Shown here: positions 13,497 to 26,923 of the stretch, piece after piece
Position numbering within the stretch: the first letter of the stretch is position 1
How the letters are laid out: each line of letters starts with the position of its first letter
Assembly: GCA_037783545.1 (NCBI GenBank)
Contig: JBBELK010001069.1
Location: forward strand, 62,001-126,000
DNA length: 64,000 nucleotides
Reading direction: 5' to 3'
DNA from: Henricia sp. BOLD:AAB3569
Lineage: Eukaryota; Echinodermata; Asteroidea; Spinulosida; Echinasteridae
Program-made: the position numbers and the translations under genes
The notes under the pieces: generated by a model
What the model was told of the DNA's origin: nothing
Database searches by the model: none
The model's input: the letters and a program-made list of their open reading frames with translations, nothing else

Positions 13497-14676
13497 GCGC
13501 AATATAGAGAGTTTGGAGCATGCAGAATTTGAAGTTCGTCGGAACATTTTTCGACCTCCAAATTTGCCGACGTTTGGACCACACTTTGACCAAATTGCCG
13601 AGCCAAACTGGGGTGCGTCAACGACAGTCCGAAGGACTGAGCATGCGCACGACTCAGGAGTACACCAAAGAGGTGTGTACAGACAGCCACGGTTTGCGTG
13701 AGCAGTCAGGAAGCCCCAACCCAGTTTTCCCTAAACTTTGAAATTTCTCTGCCATTTCCCGGCAAAAGTCTGTCAATTTTTTAAGACAAGTGCGCAATAT
13801 AGAGAGTTTGGAGCATGCAGAATTTGAAGTTCGTCGGAACATTTTTCGACCTCCAAATTTGCCGACGTTTGGACCACACTTTGACCAAATTTCCGAGCCA
13901 AACTGGGGTGCGTCAACGACAGTCCGAAGGACTGAGCATGCGCACGACTCAGGAGTACACCAAAGAGGTGTGTACAGACAGCCACGGTTTGCGTGAGCAG
14001 TCAGGAAGCCCCAACCCAGTTTTCCCTAAACTTTGAAATTTCTCTGCCATTTCCCGGCGAAAGTCTGTCAATTTTTCAGGACAAGTGCGCAATATAGAGA
14101 GTTTGGAGCATGCAAAATTTGAAGTTCGTCGGAACATTTTTCGACCTCCAAATTTGCCGACGTTTGGACCACACTTTGACCAAATTGCCGAGCCAAACTG
14201 GGGTGCGTCAACGACAGTCCGAAGGACTGAGCATGCGCACGACTCATGAGTACACCAAAGAGGTGTGTACAGACAGCCACGGTTTGCGTGAGCAGTCAGG
14301 AAGCCCCAACCCAGTTTTCCCTAAACTTTGAAATTTCTCTGCCATTTCACGGCGAAAGTCTGTCAATTTTTTAGGACAAGTGCGCAATATAGAGAGTTTG
14401 GAGCATGCAAAATTTGAAGTTCGTCGGAACATTTTCCGACCTCCAAATTTGCCGACGTTTGGACCACACTTTGACCAAATTGCCGAGCCAAACTGGGGTG
14501 CGTCAACGACAGTCCGAAGGACTGAGCATGCGCACGACTCAGGAGTACACCAAAGAGGTGTGTACAGACAGCCAGGGTTGGCGTGAGCAGTCAGGAAGCC
14601 CCAATCCAGTTTTCCCTAAACTTTGAAATTTATCTGCCATTTCCCGGCGAAAGTCTGTCAATTTTTTAGGACAAGT

Positions 14677-14897
14677 GCGCAATATAGAGAGTTTGGAGCA
14701 TGCAAAATTTGAAGTTCGTCGGAACATTTTTCGACCTCCAAATTTGCCGACGTTTGGACCCAGGAGTACACCAAAGAGGTGTGTACAGACAGCCACGGTT
14801 TGCGTGAGCAGTCAGGAAGCCCCAACCCAGTTTTCCCTAAACTTTGAAATTTCTCTGCCATTTCCCGGCAAAAGTCTGTCAATTTTTTAAGACAAGT
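14677..14897 (+). repeat. 221-bp deleted satellite unit, copy 6
   Basis: Same deletion junction. It keeps GGAAGCCCC where most copies have GGAAGCTCC. It is the last member of the first 1106-bp repeat. Confidence 0.95.
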
Positions 14898-15782
14898 GCG
14901 CAATATAGAGAGTTTGGAGCATGCAGAATTTGAAGTTCGTCGGAACATTTTTCGACCTCCAAATTTGCCGACGTTTGGACCACACTTTGACCAAATTTCC
15001 GAGCCAAACTGGGGTGCGTCAACGACAGTCCGAAGGACTGAGCATGCGCACGACTCAGGAGTACACCAAAGAGGTGTGTACAGACAGCCACGGTTTGCGT
15101 GAGCAGTCAGGAAGCCCCAACCCAGTTTTCCCTAAACTTTGAAATTTCTCTGCCATTTCCCGGCGAAAGTCTGTCAATTTTTCAGGACAAGTGCGCAATA
15201 TAGAGAGTTTGGAGCATGCAAAATTTGAAGTTCGTCGGAACATTTTTCGACCTCCAAATTTGCCGACGTTTGGACCACACTTTGACCAAATTGCCGAGCC
15301 AAACTGGGGTGCGTCAACGACAGTCCGAAGGACTGAGCATGCGCACGACTCATGAGTACACCAAAGAGGTGTGTACAGACAGCCACGGTTTGCGTGAGCA
15401 GTCAGGAAGCCCCAACCCAGTTTTCCCTAAACTTTGAAATTTCTCTGCCATTTCACGGCGAAAGTCTGTCAATTTTTTAGGACAAGTGCGCAATATAGAG
15501 AGTTTGGAGCATGCAAAATTTGAAGTTCGTCGGAACATTTTTCGACCTCCAAATTTGCCGACGTTTGGACCACACTTTGACCAAATTGCCGAGCCAAACT
15601 GGGGTGCGTCAACGACAGTCCGAAGGACTGAGCATGCGCACGACTCAGGAGTACACCAAAGAGGTGTGTACAGACAGCCAGGGTTGGCGTGAGCAGTCAG
15701 GAAGCCCCAATCCAGTTTTCCCTAAACTTTGAAATTTATCTGCCATTTCCCGGCGAAAGTCTGTCAATTTTTTAGGACAAGT

Positions 15783-16003
15783 GCGCAATATAGAGAGTTT
15801 GGAGCATGCAAAATTTGAAGTTCGTCGGAACATTTTTCGACCTCCAAATTTGCCGACGTTTGGACCCAGGAGTACACCAAAGAGGTGTGTACAGACAGCC
15901 ACGGTTTGCGTGAGCAGTCAGGAAGCTCCAACCCAGTTTTCCCTAAACTTTGAAATTTCTCTGCCATTTCCCGGTAAAAGTCTGTCAATTTTTTAGGACA
16001 AGT
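15783..16003 (+). repeat. 221-bp deleted satellite unit, copy 7
   Basis: Same deletion junction; 1106 bp downstream of copy 6. Private variant CCCGGTAAAAG near 15972. Confidence 0.95.
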
Positions 16004-16299
16004 GCGCAATATAGAGAGTTTGGAGCATGCAGAATTTGAAGTTCGTCGGAACATTTTTCCGACCTCCAAATTTGCCGACGTTTGGACCACACTTTGACCA
16101 AATTGCCGAGCCAAACTGGGGTGCGTCAACGACAGTCCGAAGGACTGAGCATGCGCACGACTCAGGATTACACCAAAGAGGTGTGTACAGACAGCCACGG
16201 TTTGCGTGAGCAGTCAGGAAGCCCCAACCCAGTTTTCCCTAAACTTTGAAATTTCTCTGCCATTTCCCGGCGAAAGTCTGTCAATTTTTTAGGACAAGT

Positions 16300-19176
16300 G
16301 CGCAATATAGAGAGTTTGGAGCATGCAGAATTTGAAGTTCGTCGGAACATTTTTCGACCTCCAAATTTGCCGACGTTTGGACCACACTTTGACCAAATTG
16401 CCGAGCCAAACTGGGGTGCGTCAACGACAGTCCGAAGGACTGAGCATGCGCACGACTCAGGAGTACACCAAAGAGGTGTGTACAGACAGCCACGGTTTGC
16501 GTGAGCAGTCAGGAAGCCCCAACCCAGTTTTCCCTAAACTTTGAAATTTCTCTGCCATTTCCCGGCAAAAGTCTGTCAATTTTTTAAGACAAGTGCGCAA
16601 TATAGAGAGTTTGGAGCATGCAGAATTTGAAGTTCGTCGGAATATTTTTCCGACCTCCAAATTTGCCGACGTTTGGACCACACTTTGACCAAATTGCCGA
16701 GCCAAACTGGGGTGCGTCAACGACAGTCCGAAAGACTGAGCATGCGCACGACTCAGGATTACACCAAAGAGGTGTGTACAGACAGCCACGGTTTGCGTGA
16801 GCAGTCAGGAAGCCCCAACCCAGTTTTCCCTAAACTTTGAAATTTCTCTGCCATTTCCCGGCGAAAGTCTGTCAATTTTTTAGGACAAGTGCGCAATATA
16901 GAGAGTTTGGAGCATGCAAAATTTGAAGTTCGTCGGAACATTTTTCGACCTCCAAATTTGCCGACGTTTGGACCACACTTTGACCAAATTGCCGAGCCAA
17001 ACTGGGGTGCGTCAACGACAGTCCGAAGGACTGAGCATGCGCACGACTCAGGAGTACACCAAAGAGGTGTGTACAGACAGCCAGGGTTGGCGTGAGCAGT
17101 CAGGAAGCCCCAACCCAGTTTTCCCTAAACTTTGAAATTTATCTGCCATTTCCCGGCGAAAGTCTGTCAATTTTTTAGGACAAGTGCGCAATATAGAGAG
17201 TTTGGAGCATGCAAAATTTGAAGTTCGTCGGAACATTTTTCGACCTCCAAATTTGCCGACGTTTGGACCCAGGAGTACACCAAAGAGGTGTGTACAGACA
17301 GCCACGGTTTGCGTGAGCAGTCAGGAAGCTCCAACCCAGTTTTCCCTAAACTTTGAAATTTCTCTGCCATTTCCCGGCAAAAGTCTGTCAATTTTTTAGG
17401 ACAAGTGCGCAATATAGAGAGTTTGGAGCATGCAGAATTTGAAGTTCGTCGGAACATTTTTCGACCTCGAAATTTGCCGACGTTTGGACCACACTTTGAC
17501 CAAATTGCCGAGCCAAACTGGGGTGCGTCAACGACAGTCCGAAGGACTGAGCATGCGCACGACTCAGGAGTACACCAAAGAGGTGTGTACAGACAGCCAC
17601 GGTTTGCGTGAGCAGTCAGGAAGCCCCAACCCAGTTTTCCCTAAACTTTGAAATTTCTCTGCCATTTCCCGGCAAAAGTCTGTCAATTTTTTAAGACAAG
17701 TGCGCAATATAGAGAGTTTGGAGCATGCAGAATTTGAAGTTCGTCGGAACATTTTTCGACCTCCAAATTTGCCGACGTTTGGACCACACTTTGACCAAAT
17801 TTCCGAGCCAAACTGGGGTGCGTCAACGACAGTCCGAAGGACTGAGCATGCGCACGACTCAGGATTACACCAAAGAGGTGTGTACAGACAGCCACGGTTT
17901 GCGTGAGCAGTCAGGAAGCCCCAACCCAGTTTTCCCTAAACTTTGAAATTTCTCTGCCATTTCCCGGCGAAAGTCTGTCAATTTTTCAGGACAAGTGCGC
18001 AATATAGAGAGTTTGGAGCATGCAAAATTTGAAGTTCGTCGGAACATTTTTCGACCTCCAAATTTGCCGACGTTTGGACCACACTTTGACCAAATTGCCG
18101 AGCCAAACTGGGGTGCGTCAACGACAGTCCGAAGGACTGAGCATGCGCACGACTCATGAGTACACCAAAGAGGTGTGTACAGACAGCCACGGTTTGCGTG
18201 AGCAGTCAGGAAGCTCCAACCCAGTTTTCCCTAAACTTTGAAATTTCTCTGCCATTTCCCGGCAAAAGTCTGTCAATTTTTTAGGACAAGTGCGCAATAT
18301 AGAGAGTTTGGAGCATGCAGAATTTGAAGTTCGTCGGAACATTTTTCGACCTCGAAATTTGCCGACGTTTGGACCACACTTTGACCAAATTGCCGAGCCA
18401 AACTGGGGTGCGTCAACGACAGTCCGAAGGACTGAGCATGCGCACGACTCAGGAGTACACCAAAGAGGTGTGTACAGACAGCCACGGTTTGCGTGAGCAG
18501 TCAGGAAGCCCCAACCCAGTTTTCCCTAAACTTTGAAATTTCTCTGCCATTTCCCGGCAAAAGTCTGTCAATTTTTTAAGACAAGTGCGCAATATAGAGA
18601 GTTTGGAGCATGCAGAATTTGAAGTTCGTCGGAACATTTTTCGACCTCCAAATTTGCCGACGTTTGGACCACACTTTGACCAAATTTCCGAGCCAAACTG
18701 GGGTGCGTCAACGACAGTCCGAAGGACTGAGCATGCGCACGACTCAGGATTACACCAAAGAGGTGTGTACAGACAGCCACGGTTTGCGTGAGCAGTCAGG
18801 AAGCCCCAACCCAGTTTTCCCTAAACTTTGAAATTTCTCTGCCATTTCCCGGCGAAAGTCTGTCAATTTTTCAGGACAAGTGCGCAATATAGAGAGTTTG
18901 GAGCATGCAAAATTTGAAGTTCGTCGGAACATTTTTCGACCTCCAAATTTGCCGACGTTTGGACCACACTTTGACCAAATTGCCGAGCCAAACTGGGGTG
19001 CGTCAACGACAGTCCGAAGGACTGAGCATGCGCACGACTCATGAGTACACCAAAGAGGTGTGTACAGACAGCCACGGTTTGCGTGAGCAGTCAGGAAGCT
19101 CCAACCCAGTTTTCCCTAAACTTTGAAATTTCTCTGCCATTTCCCGGCAAAAGTCTGTCAATTTTTTAGGACAAGT
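16300..19176 (+). repeat. Large block duplicated at 22867-25743 (offset 6567 bp)
   Basis: Ten successive units match in order, length and private variants: CATGCAGAATTT unit, extra-C unit with TCGGAATATTTTTCC and CCGAAAGACTG, CCAGGGTTGGCG unit, 221-bp unit, then two 885-bp trios. The constant offset across units of unequal length shows collinear block duplication. Confidence 0.88.
17186..17406 (+). repeat. 221-bp deleted satellite unit, copy 8
   Basis: Same deletion junction. Precedes the 885-bp repeat block; its duplicate is at 23753. Confidence 0.95.
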
Positions 19177-19471
19177 GCGCAATATAGAGAGTTTGGAGCA
19201 TGCAGAATTTGAAGTTCGTCGGAACATTTTTCGACCTCGAAATTTGCCGACGTTTGGACCACACTTTGACCAAATTGCCGAGCCAAACTGGGGTGCGTCA
19301 ACGACAGTCCGAAGGACTGAGCATGCGCACGACTCAGGAGTACACCAAAGAGGTGTGTACAGACAGCCACGGTTTGCGTGAGCAGTCAGGAAGCCCCAAC
19401 CCAGTTTTCCCTAAACTTTGAAATTTCTCTGCCATTTCCCGGCAAAAGTCTGTCAATTTTTTAAGACAAGT
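17407..19471 (+). repeat. 3-unit higher-order repeat, 885 bp, two copies plus a partial third
   Basis: Trios at 17407-18291 and 18292-19176, then the first unit of a third at 19177. The order is CGACCTCGAAATT type, CAAATTTCCGAGCC with ACTCAGGATTAC type, ACTCATGAGTAC type. The third pass breaks off in the hybrid unit at 19472. Confidence 0.9.
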
Positions 19472-19766
19472 GCGCAATATAGAGAGTTTGGAGCATGCAG
19501 AATTTGAAGTTCGTCGGAACATTTTTCGACCTCCAAATTTGCCGACGTTTGGACCACACTTTGACCAAATTGCCGAGCCAAACTGGGGTGCGTCAACGAC
19601 AGTCCGAAGGACTGAGCATGCGCACGACTCATGAGTACACCAAAGAGGTGTGTACAGACAGCCACGGTTTGCGTGAGCAGTCAGGAAGCCCCAACCCAGT
19701 TTTCCCTAAACTTTCAAATTTCTCTGCCATTTCACGGCGAAAGTCTGTCATTTTTTTAGGACAAGT
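19472..19766 (+). repeat. Hybrid satellite unit at a recombination junction
   Basis: The left part looks like the second unit of the 885-bp trio (AAGACAAGTGCG upstream and CATGCAGAATTT). The right part looks like the third unit (ACTCATGAGTAC). The middle lacks the CAAATTTCCGAGCC variant. This is what a crossover between neighbouring unit types, with loss of one unit, would leave. A matching exchange point is not seen at the equivalent place in the copy near 26.6 kb. Confidence 0.7.
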
Positions 19767-20061
19767 GCGCAATATAGAGAGTTTGGAGCATGCAAAATTT
19801 GAAGTTCGTCGGAACATTTTTCGACCTCCAAATTTGCCGACGTTTGGACCACACTTTGACCAAATTGCCGAGCCAAACTGGGGTGCGTCAACGACAGTCC
19901 GAAGGACTGAGCATGCGCACGACTCAGGAGTACACCAAAGAGGTGTGTACAGACAGCCAGGGTTGGCGTGAGCAGTCAGGAAGCCCCAATCCAGTTTTCC
20001 CTAAACTTTGAAATTTATCTGCCATTTCCCGGCGAAAGTCTGTCAATTTTTTAGGACAAGT

Positions 20062-20282
20062 GCGCAATATAGAGAGTTTGGAGCATGCAAAATTTGAAGT
20101 TCGTCGGAACATTTTTCGACCTCCAAATTTGCCGACGTTTGGACCCAGGAGTACACCAAAGAGGTGTGTACAGACAGCCACGGTTTGCGTGAGCAGTCAG
20201 GAAGCCCCAACCCAGTTTTCCCTAAACTTTCAAATTTCTCTGCCATTTCACGGCGAAAGTCTGTCAATTTTTTAGGACAAGT
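20062..20282 (+). repeat. 221-bp deleted satellite unit, copy 9
   Basis: Same deletion junction. Its tail has AACTTTCAAATTTC and TTTCACGGCG, unlike most copies; the match is at 27219. Confidence 0.95.
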
Positions 20283-20577
20283 GCGCAATATAGAGAGTTT
20301 GGAGCATGCAAAATTTGAAGTTCGTCGGAACATTTTTCGACCTCCAAATTTGCCGACGTTTGGACCACACTTTGACCAAATTGCCGAGCCAAACTGGGGT
20401 GCGTCAACGACAGTCCGAAGGACTGAGCATGCGCACGACTCAGGAGTACACCAAAGAGGTGTGTACAGACAGCCAGGGTTGGCGTGAGCAGTCAGGAAGC
20501 CCCAATCCAGTTTTCCCTAAACTTTGAAATTTATCTGCCATTTCCCGGCGAAAGTCTGTCAATTTTTTAGGACAAGT

Positions 20578-20798
20578 GCGCAATATAGAGAGTTTGGAGC
20601 ATGCAAAATTTGAAGTTCGTCGGAACATTTTTCGACCTCCAAATTTGCCGACGTTTGGACCCAGGAGTACACCAAAGAGGTGTGTACAGACAGCCACGGT
20701 TTGCGTGAGCAGTCAGGAAGCTCCAACCCAGTTTTCCCTAAACTTTGAAATTTCTCTGCCATTTCCCGGCAAAAGTCTGTCAATTTTTTAAGACAAGT
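20578..20798 (+). repeat. 221-bp deleted satellite unit, copy 10
   Basis: Same deletion junction; 516 bp after copy 9. Followed by an extra-C unit; the match is at 27734. Confidence 0.95.
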
Positions 20799-21389
20799 GC
20801 GCAATATAGAGAGTTTGGAGCATGCAGAATTTGAAGTTCGTCGGAACATTTTTCCGACCTCCAAATTTGCCGACGTTTGGACCACACTTTGACCAAATTG
20901 CCGAGCCAAACTGGGGTGCGTCAACGACAGTCCGAAGGACTGAGCATGCGCACGACTCAGGATTACACCAAAGAGGTGTGTACAGACAGCCACGGTTTGC
21001 GTGAGCAGTCAGGAAGCCCCAACCCAGTTTTCCCTAAACTTTGAAATTTCTCTGCCATTTCCCGGCGAAAGTCTGTCAATTTTTTAGGACAAGTGCGCAA
21101 TATAGAGAGTTTGGAGCATGCAGAATTTGAAGTTCGTCGGAACATTTTTCGACCTCCAAATTTGCCGACGTTTGGACCACACTTTGACCAAATTGCCGAG
21201 CCAAACTGGGGTGCGTCAACGACAGTCCGAAGGACTGAGCATGCGCACGACTCAGGAGTACACCAAAGAGGTGTGTACAGACAGCCACGGTTTGCGTGAG
21301 CAGTCAGGAAGCCCCAACCCAGTTTTCCCTAAACTTTGAAATTTCTCTGCCATTTCCCGGCGAAAGTCTGTCAATTTTTTAGGACAAGT

Positions 21390-22866
21390 GCGCAATATAG
21401 AGAGTTTGGAGCATGCAAAATTTGAAGTTCGTCGGAACATTTTTCGACCTCCAAATTTGCCGACGTTTGGACCACACTTTGACCAAATTGCCGAGCCAAA
21501 CTGGGGTGCGGTCAACGACAGTCCGAAGGACTGAGCATGCGCACGACTCAGGAGTACACCAAAGAGGTGTGTACAGACAGCCACGGTTTGCGTGAGCAGT
21601 CAGGAAGCCCCAAACCAGTTTTCCCTAAACTTTGAAATTTCTCTGCCATTTCCCGGCGAAAGTCTGTCAATTTTTTAAGACAAGTGCGCAATATAGAGAG
21701 TTTGGAGCATGCAAAATTTGAAGTTCGTCGGAACATTTTTCGACCTCCAAATTTGCCGACGTTTGGACCACACTTTGACCAAATTGCAGAGCCAAACTGG
21801 AGTGCGTCAACGACAGTCCGAAGGACTGAGCATGCGCACGACTCAGGAGTACACCAAATAGGTGTGTACAGACAGCCACGGTTTGCGTGAGCAGTCAGGA
21901 AGCCCCAACCCGGTTTTCCCTAAACTTTGAAATTTCTCTGCCATTTTCAGGCGAAAGTCTGTCATTTTTTTAGGACAAGTGCGCAATATAGAGAGTTTGG
22001 AGCATGCAAAATTTGAAGTTCGTTGGAACATTTTTCGACCTCCAAATTTGCCGACGTTTGGACCACACTTTGACCAAATTGCCGAGCCAAACTGGGGTGC
22101 GTCAACGACAGTCCGAAGGACTGAGCATGCGCACGACTCAGGAGTACACCAAAGAGGTGTGTACATACAGCCACGGTTTGCGTGAGCAGTCAGGAAGCCC
22201 CAACCCAGTTTTCCCTAAACTTTGAAATTTCTCTGCCATTTCCCGGCGAAAGTCTGTCAATTTTTTAGGACAAGTGCGCAATATAGAGAGTTTGGAGCAT
22301 GCAAAATTTGAAGTTCGTCGGAACATTTTTCGACCTCCAAATTTTCCGACGTTTGGACCACACTTTGACCAAATTGCCGAGCCAAACTGGGGTGCGTCAA
22401 CGACAGTCCGAAGGACTGAGCATGCGCACGACTCAGGAGTACACCAAAGAGGTGTGTACAGACAGCCACGGTTTGCGTGAGCAGTCAGGAAGCCCCAACC
22501 CAGTTTTCCCTAAACTTTGACATTTCTCTGCCATTTCCCGGCAAAAGTCTGTCAATTTTTTAAGACAAGTGCGCAATATAGAGAGTTTGGAGCATGCAGA
22601 ATTTGAAGTTCGTCGGAATATTTTTCCGACCTCCAAATTTGCCGACGTTTGGACCACACTTTGACCAAATTGCCGAGCCAAACTGGGGTGCGTCAACGAC
22701 AGTCCGAAGGACTGAGCATGCGCACGACTCAGGATTACACCAAAGAGGTGTGTACAGACAGCCACGGTTTGCGTGAGCAGTCAGGAAGCCCCAACCCAGT
22801 TTTCCCTAAACTTTGAAATTTCTCTGCCATTTCCCGGCGAAAGTCTGTCAATTTTTTAGGACAAGT
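21390..22866 (+). repeat. Block duplicated at 30538-32014 (offset 9148 bp)
   Basis: Five units in order: 296-bp unit with inserted G (GGGTGCGGTCAAC), unit with TTGCAGAGCC and CTGGAGTGCG and AAATAGGTG, unit with TTCGTTGGAAC, unit with AATTTTCCGACG, and an extra-C unit with TCGGAATATTTTTCC. The identical series begins at 30538. Confidence 0.88.
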
Positions 22867-25743
22867 GCGCAATATAGAGAGTTTGGAGCATGCAGAATTT
22901 GAAGTTCGTCGGAACATTTTTCGACCTCCAAATTTGCCGACGTTTGGACCACACTTTGACCAAATTGCCGAGCCAAACTGGGGTGCGTCAACGACAGTCC
23001 GAAGGACTGAGCATGCGCACGACTCAGGAGTACACCAAAGAGGTGTGTACAGACAGCCACGGTTTGCGTGAGCAGTCAGGAAGCCCCAACCCAGTTTTCC
23101 CTAAACTTTGAAATTTCTCTGCCATTTCCCGGCAAAAGTCTGTCAATTTTTTAAGACAAGTGCGCAATATAGAGAGTTTGGAGCATGCAGAATTTGAAGT
23201 TCGTCGGAATATTTTTCCGACCTCCAAATTTGCCGACGTTTGGACCACACTTTGACCAAATTGCCGAGCCAAACTGGGGTGCGTCAACGACAGTCCGAAA
23301 GACTGAGCATGCGCACGACTCAGGATTACACCAAAGAGGTGTGTACAGACAGCCACGGTTTGCGTGAGCAGTCAGGAAGCCCCAACCCAGTTTTCCCTAA
23401 ACTTTGAAATTTCTCTGCCATTTCCCGGCGAAAGTCTGTCAATTTTTTAGGACAAGTGCGCAATATAGAGAGTTTGGAGCATGCAAAATTTGAAGTTCGT
23501 CGGAACATTTTTCGACCTCCAAATTTGCCGACGTTTGGACCACACTTTGACCAAATTGCCGAGCCAAACTGGGGTGCGTCAACGACAGTCCGAAGGACTG
23601 AGCATGCGCACGACTCAGGAGTACACCAAAGAGGTGTGTACAGACAGCCAGGGTTGGCGTGAGCAGTCAGGAAGCCCCAACCCAGTTTTCCCTAAACTTT
23701 GAAATTTATCTGCCATTTCCCGGCGAAAGTCTGTCAATTTTTTAGGACAAGTGCGCAATATAGAGAGTTTGGAGCATGCAAAATTTGAAGTTCGTCGGAA
23801 CATTTTTCGACCTCCAAATTTGCCGACGTTTGGACCCAGGAGTACACCAAAGAGGTGTGTACAGACAGCCACGGTTTGCGTGAGCAGTCAGGAAGCTCCA
23901 ACCCAGTTTTCCCTAAACTTTGAAATTTCTCTGCCATTTCCCGGCAAAAGTCTGTCAATTTTTTAGGACAAGTGCGCAATATAGAGAGTTTGGAGCATGC
24001 AGAATTTGAAGTTCGTCGGAACATTTTTCGACCTCGAAATTTGCCGACGTTTGGACCACACTTTGACCAAATTGCCGAGCCAAACTGGGGTGCGTCAACG
24101 ACAGTCCGAAGGACTGAGCATGCGCACGACTCAGGAGTACACCAAAGAGGTGTGTACAGACAGCCACGGTTTGCGTGAGCAGTCAGGAAGCCCCAACCCA
24201 GTTTTCCCTAAACTTTGAAATTTCTCTGCCATTTCCCGGCAAAAGTCTGTCAATTTTTTAAGACAAGTGCGCAATATAGAGAGTTTGGAGCATGCAGAAT
24301 TTGAAGTTCGTCGGAACATTTTTCGACCTCCAAATTTGCCGACGTTTGGACCACACTTTGACCAAATTTCCGAGCCAAACTGGGGTGCGTCAACGACAGT
24401 CCGAAGGACTGAGCATGCGCACGACTCAGGATTACACCAAAGAGGTGTGTACAGACAGCCACGGTTTGCGTGAGCAGTCAGGAAGCCCCAACCCAGTTTT
24501 CCCTAAACTTTGAAATTTCTCTGCCATTTCCCGGCGAAAGTCTGTCAATTTTTCAGGACAAGTGCGCAATATAGAGAGTTTGGAGCATGCAAAATTTGAA
24601 GTTCGTCGGAACATTTTTCGACCTCCAAATTTGCCGACGTTTGGACCACACTTTGACCAAATTGCCGAGCCAAACTGGGGTGCGTCAACGACAGTCCGAA
24701 GGACTGAGCATGCGCACGACTCATGAGTACACCAAAGAGGTGTGTACAGACAGCCACGGTTTGCGTGAGCAGTCAGGAAGCTCCAACCCAGTTTTCCCTA
24801 AACTTTGAAATTTCTCTGCCATTTCCCGGCAAAAGTCTGTCAATTTTTTAGGACAAGTGCGCAATATAGAGAGTTTGGAGCATGCAGAATTTGAAGTTCG
24901 TCGGAACATTTTTCGACCTCGAAATTTGCCGACGTTTGGACCACACTTTGACCAAATTGCCGAGCCAAACTGGGGTGCGTCAACGACAGTCCGAAGGACT
25001 GAGCATGCGCACGACTCAGGAGTACACCAAAGAGGTGTGTACAGACAGCCACGGTTTGCGTGAGCAGTCAGGAAGCCCCAACCCAGTTTTCCCTAAACTT
25101 TGAAATTTCTCTGCCATTTCCCGGCAAAAGTCTGTCAATTTTTTAAGACAAGTGCGCAATATAGAGAGTTTGGAGCATGCAGAATTTGAAGTTCGTCGGA
25201 ACATTTTTCGACCTCCAAATTTGCCGACGTTTGGACCACACTTTGACCAAATTTCCGAGCCAAACTGGGGTGCGTCAACGACAGTCCGAAGGACTGAGCA
25301 TGCGCACGACTCAGGATTACACCAAAGAGGTGTGTACAGACAGCCACGGTTTGCGTGAGCAGTCAGGAAGCCCCAACCCAGTTTTCCCTAAACTTTGAAA
25401 TTTCTCTGCCATTTCCCGGCGAAAGTCTGTCAATTTTTCAGGACAAGTGCGCAATATAGAGAGTTTGGAGCATGCAAAATTTGAAGTTCGTCGGAACATT
25501 TTTCGACCTCCAAATTTGCCGACGTTTGGACCACACTTTGACCAAATTGCCGAGCCAAACTGGGGTGCGTCAACGACAGTCCGAAGGACTGAGCATGCGC
25601 ACGACTCATGAGTACACCAAAGAGGTGTGTACAGACAGCCACGGTTTGCGTGAGCAGTCAGGAAGCCCCAACCCAGTTTTCCCTAAACTTTCAAATTTCT
25701 CTGCCATTTCACGGCGAAAGTCTGTCATTTTTTTAGGACAAGT
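22867..25743 (+). repeat. Large block, duplicate of 16300-19176
   Basis: Collinear with the earlier block at an offset of 6567 bp, including its 221-bp unit (23753) and both trios (23974-24858 and 24859-25743). The last unit here (25449) ends with AACTTTCAAATTTC and TTTCACGGCG, which the first copy does not have at that place, marking where the copies part. Confidence 0.88.
23753..23973 (+). repeat. 221-bp deleted satellite unit, copy 11
   Basis: Same deletion junction. Counterpart of copy 8 in the 6567-bp-offset duplication. Confidence 0.95.
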
Positions 25744-26923
25744 GCGCAATATAGAGAGTTTGGAGCATGCAAAATTTGAAGTTCGTCGGAACATTTTTCG
25801 ACCTCCAAATTTGCCGACGTTTGGACCACACTTTGACCAAATTGCCGAGCCAAACTGGGGTGCGTCAACGACAGTCCGAAGGACTGAGCATGCGCACGAC
25901 TCATGAGTACACCAAAGAGGTGTGTACAGACAGCCACGGTTTGCGTGAGCAGTCAGGAAGCTCCAACCCAGTTTTCCCTAAACTTTGAAATTTCTCTGCC
26001 ATTTCCCGGCAAAAGTCTGTCAATTTTTTAGGACAAGTGCGCAATATAGAGAGTTTGGAGCATGCAGAATTTGAAGTTCGTCGGAACATTTTTCGACCTC
26101 GAAATTTGCCGACGTTTGGACCACACTTTGACCAAATTGCCGAGCCAAACTGGGGTGCGTCAACGACAGTCCGAAGGACTGAGCATGCGCACGACTCAGG
26201 AGTACACCAAAGAGGTGTGTACAGACAGCCACGGTTTGCGTGAGCAGTCAGGAAGCCCCAACCCAGTTTTCCCTAAACTTTGAAATTTCTCTGCCATTTC
26301 CCGGCAAAAGTCTGTCAATTTTTTAAGACAAGTGCGCAATATAGAGAGTTTGGAGCATGCAGAATTTGAAGTTCGTCGGAACATTTTTCGACCTCCAAAT
26401 TTGCCGACGTTTGGACCACACTTTGACCAAATTTCCGAGCCAAACTGGGGTGCGTCAACGACAGTCCGAAGGACTGAGCATGCGCACGACTCAGGATTAC
26501 ACCAAAGAGGTGTGTACAGACAGCCACGGTTTGCGTGAGCAGTCAGGAAGCCCCAACCCAGTTTTCCCTAAACTTTGAAATTTCTCTGCCATTTCCCGGC
26601 GAAAGTCTGTCAATTTTTCAGGACAAGTGCGCAATATAGAGAGTTTGGAGCATGCAAAATTTGAAGTTCGTCGGAACATTTTTCGACCTCCAAATTTGCC
26701 GACGTTTGGACCACACTTTGACCAAATTGCCGAGCCAAACTGGGGTGCGTCAACGACAGTCCGAAGGACTGAGCATGCGCACGACTCATGAGTACACCAA
26801 AGAGGTGTGTACAGACAGCCACGGTTTGCGTGAGCAGTCAGGAAGCCCCAACCCAGTTTTCCCTAAACTTTCAAATTTCTCTGCCATTTCACGGCGAAAG
26901 TCTGTCATTTTTTTAGGACAAGT
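24859..26923 (+). repeat. Local duplication, offset 1180 bp
   Basis: Units at 24859, 25154 and 25449 are repeated at 26039, 26334 and 26629. The unit between (25744) is an ACTCATGAGTAC type with a GGAAGCTCC tail. This explains the two extra units by which the right-hand copy of the 6.6-7.2 kb region is longer. Confidence 0.83.

Larger units (their letters stand above)
13792..16003 (+). repeat. 4-unit higher-order repeat, 1106 bp (3x295+221), two copies
   Basis: Units at 13792, 14087, 14382 and 14677 repeat as 14898, 15193, 15488 and 15783. The order is CAAATTTCCGAGCC type, ACTCATGAGTAC type with TTTCACGGCG, CCAGGGTTGGCG type, then a 221-bp unit. One visible difference is ACATTTTCCGACC near 14436 in the first copy only. 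Confidence 0.9.
19472..21389 (+). repeat. Block duplicated at 26629-28545 (offset 7157, then 7156 bp)
   Basis: Collinear run with the unusual order full, full, 221, 295, 221, 296, 295 bp. The offset falls from 7157 to 7156 after the one-base deletion near 27616. Together with the 6567-bp block this makes two versions of one 6.6-7.2 kb region, differing by a 590-bp (two-unit) change. Confidence 0.87.
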
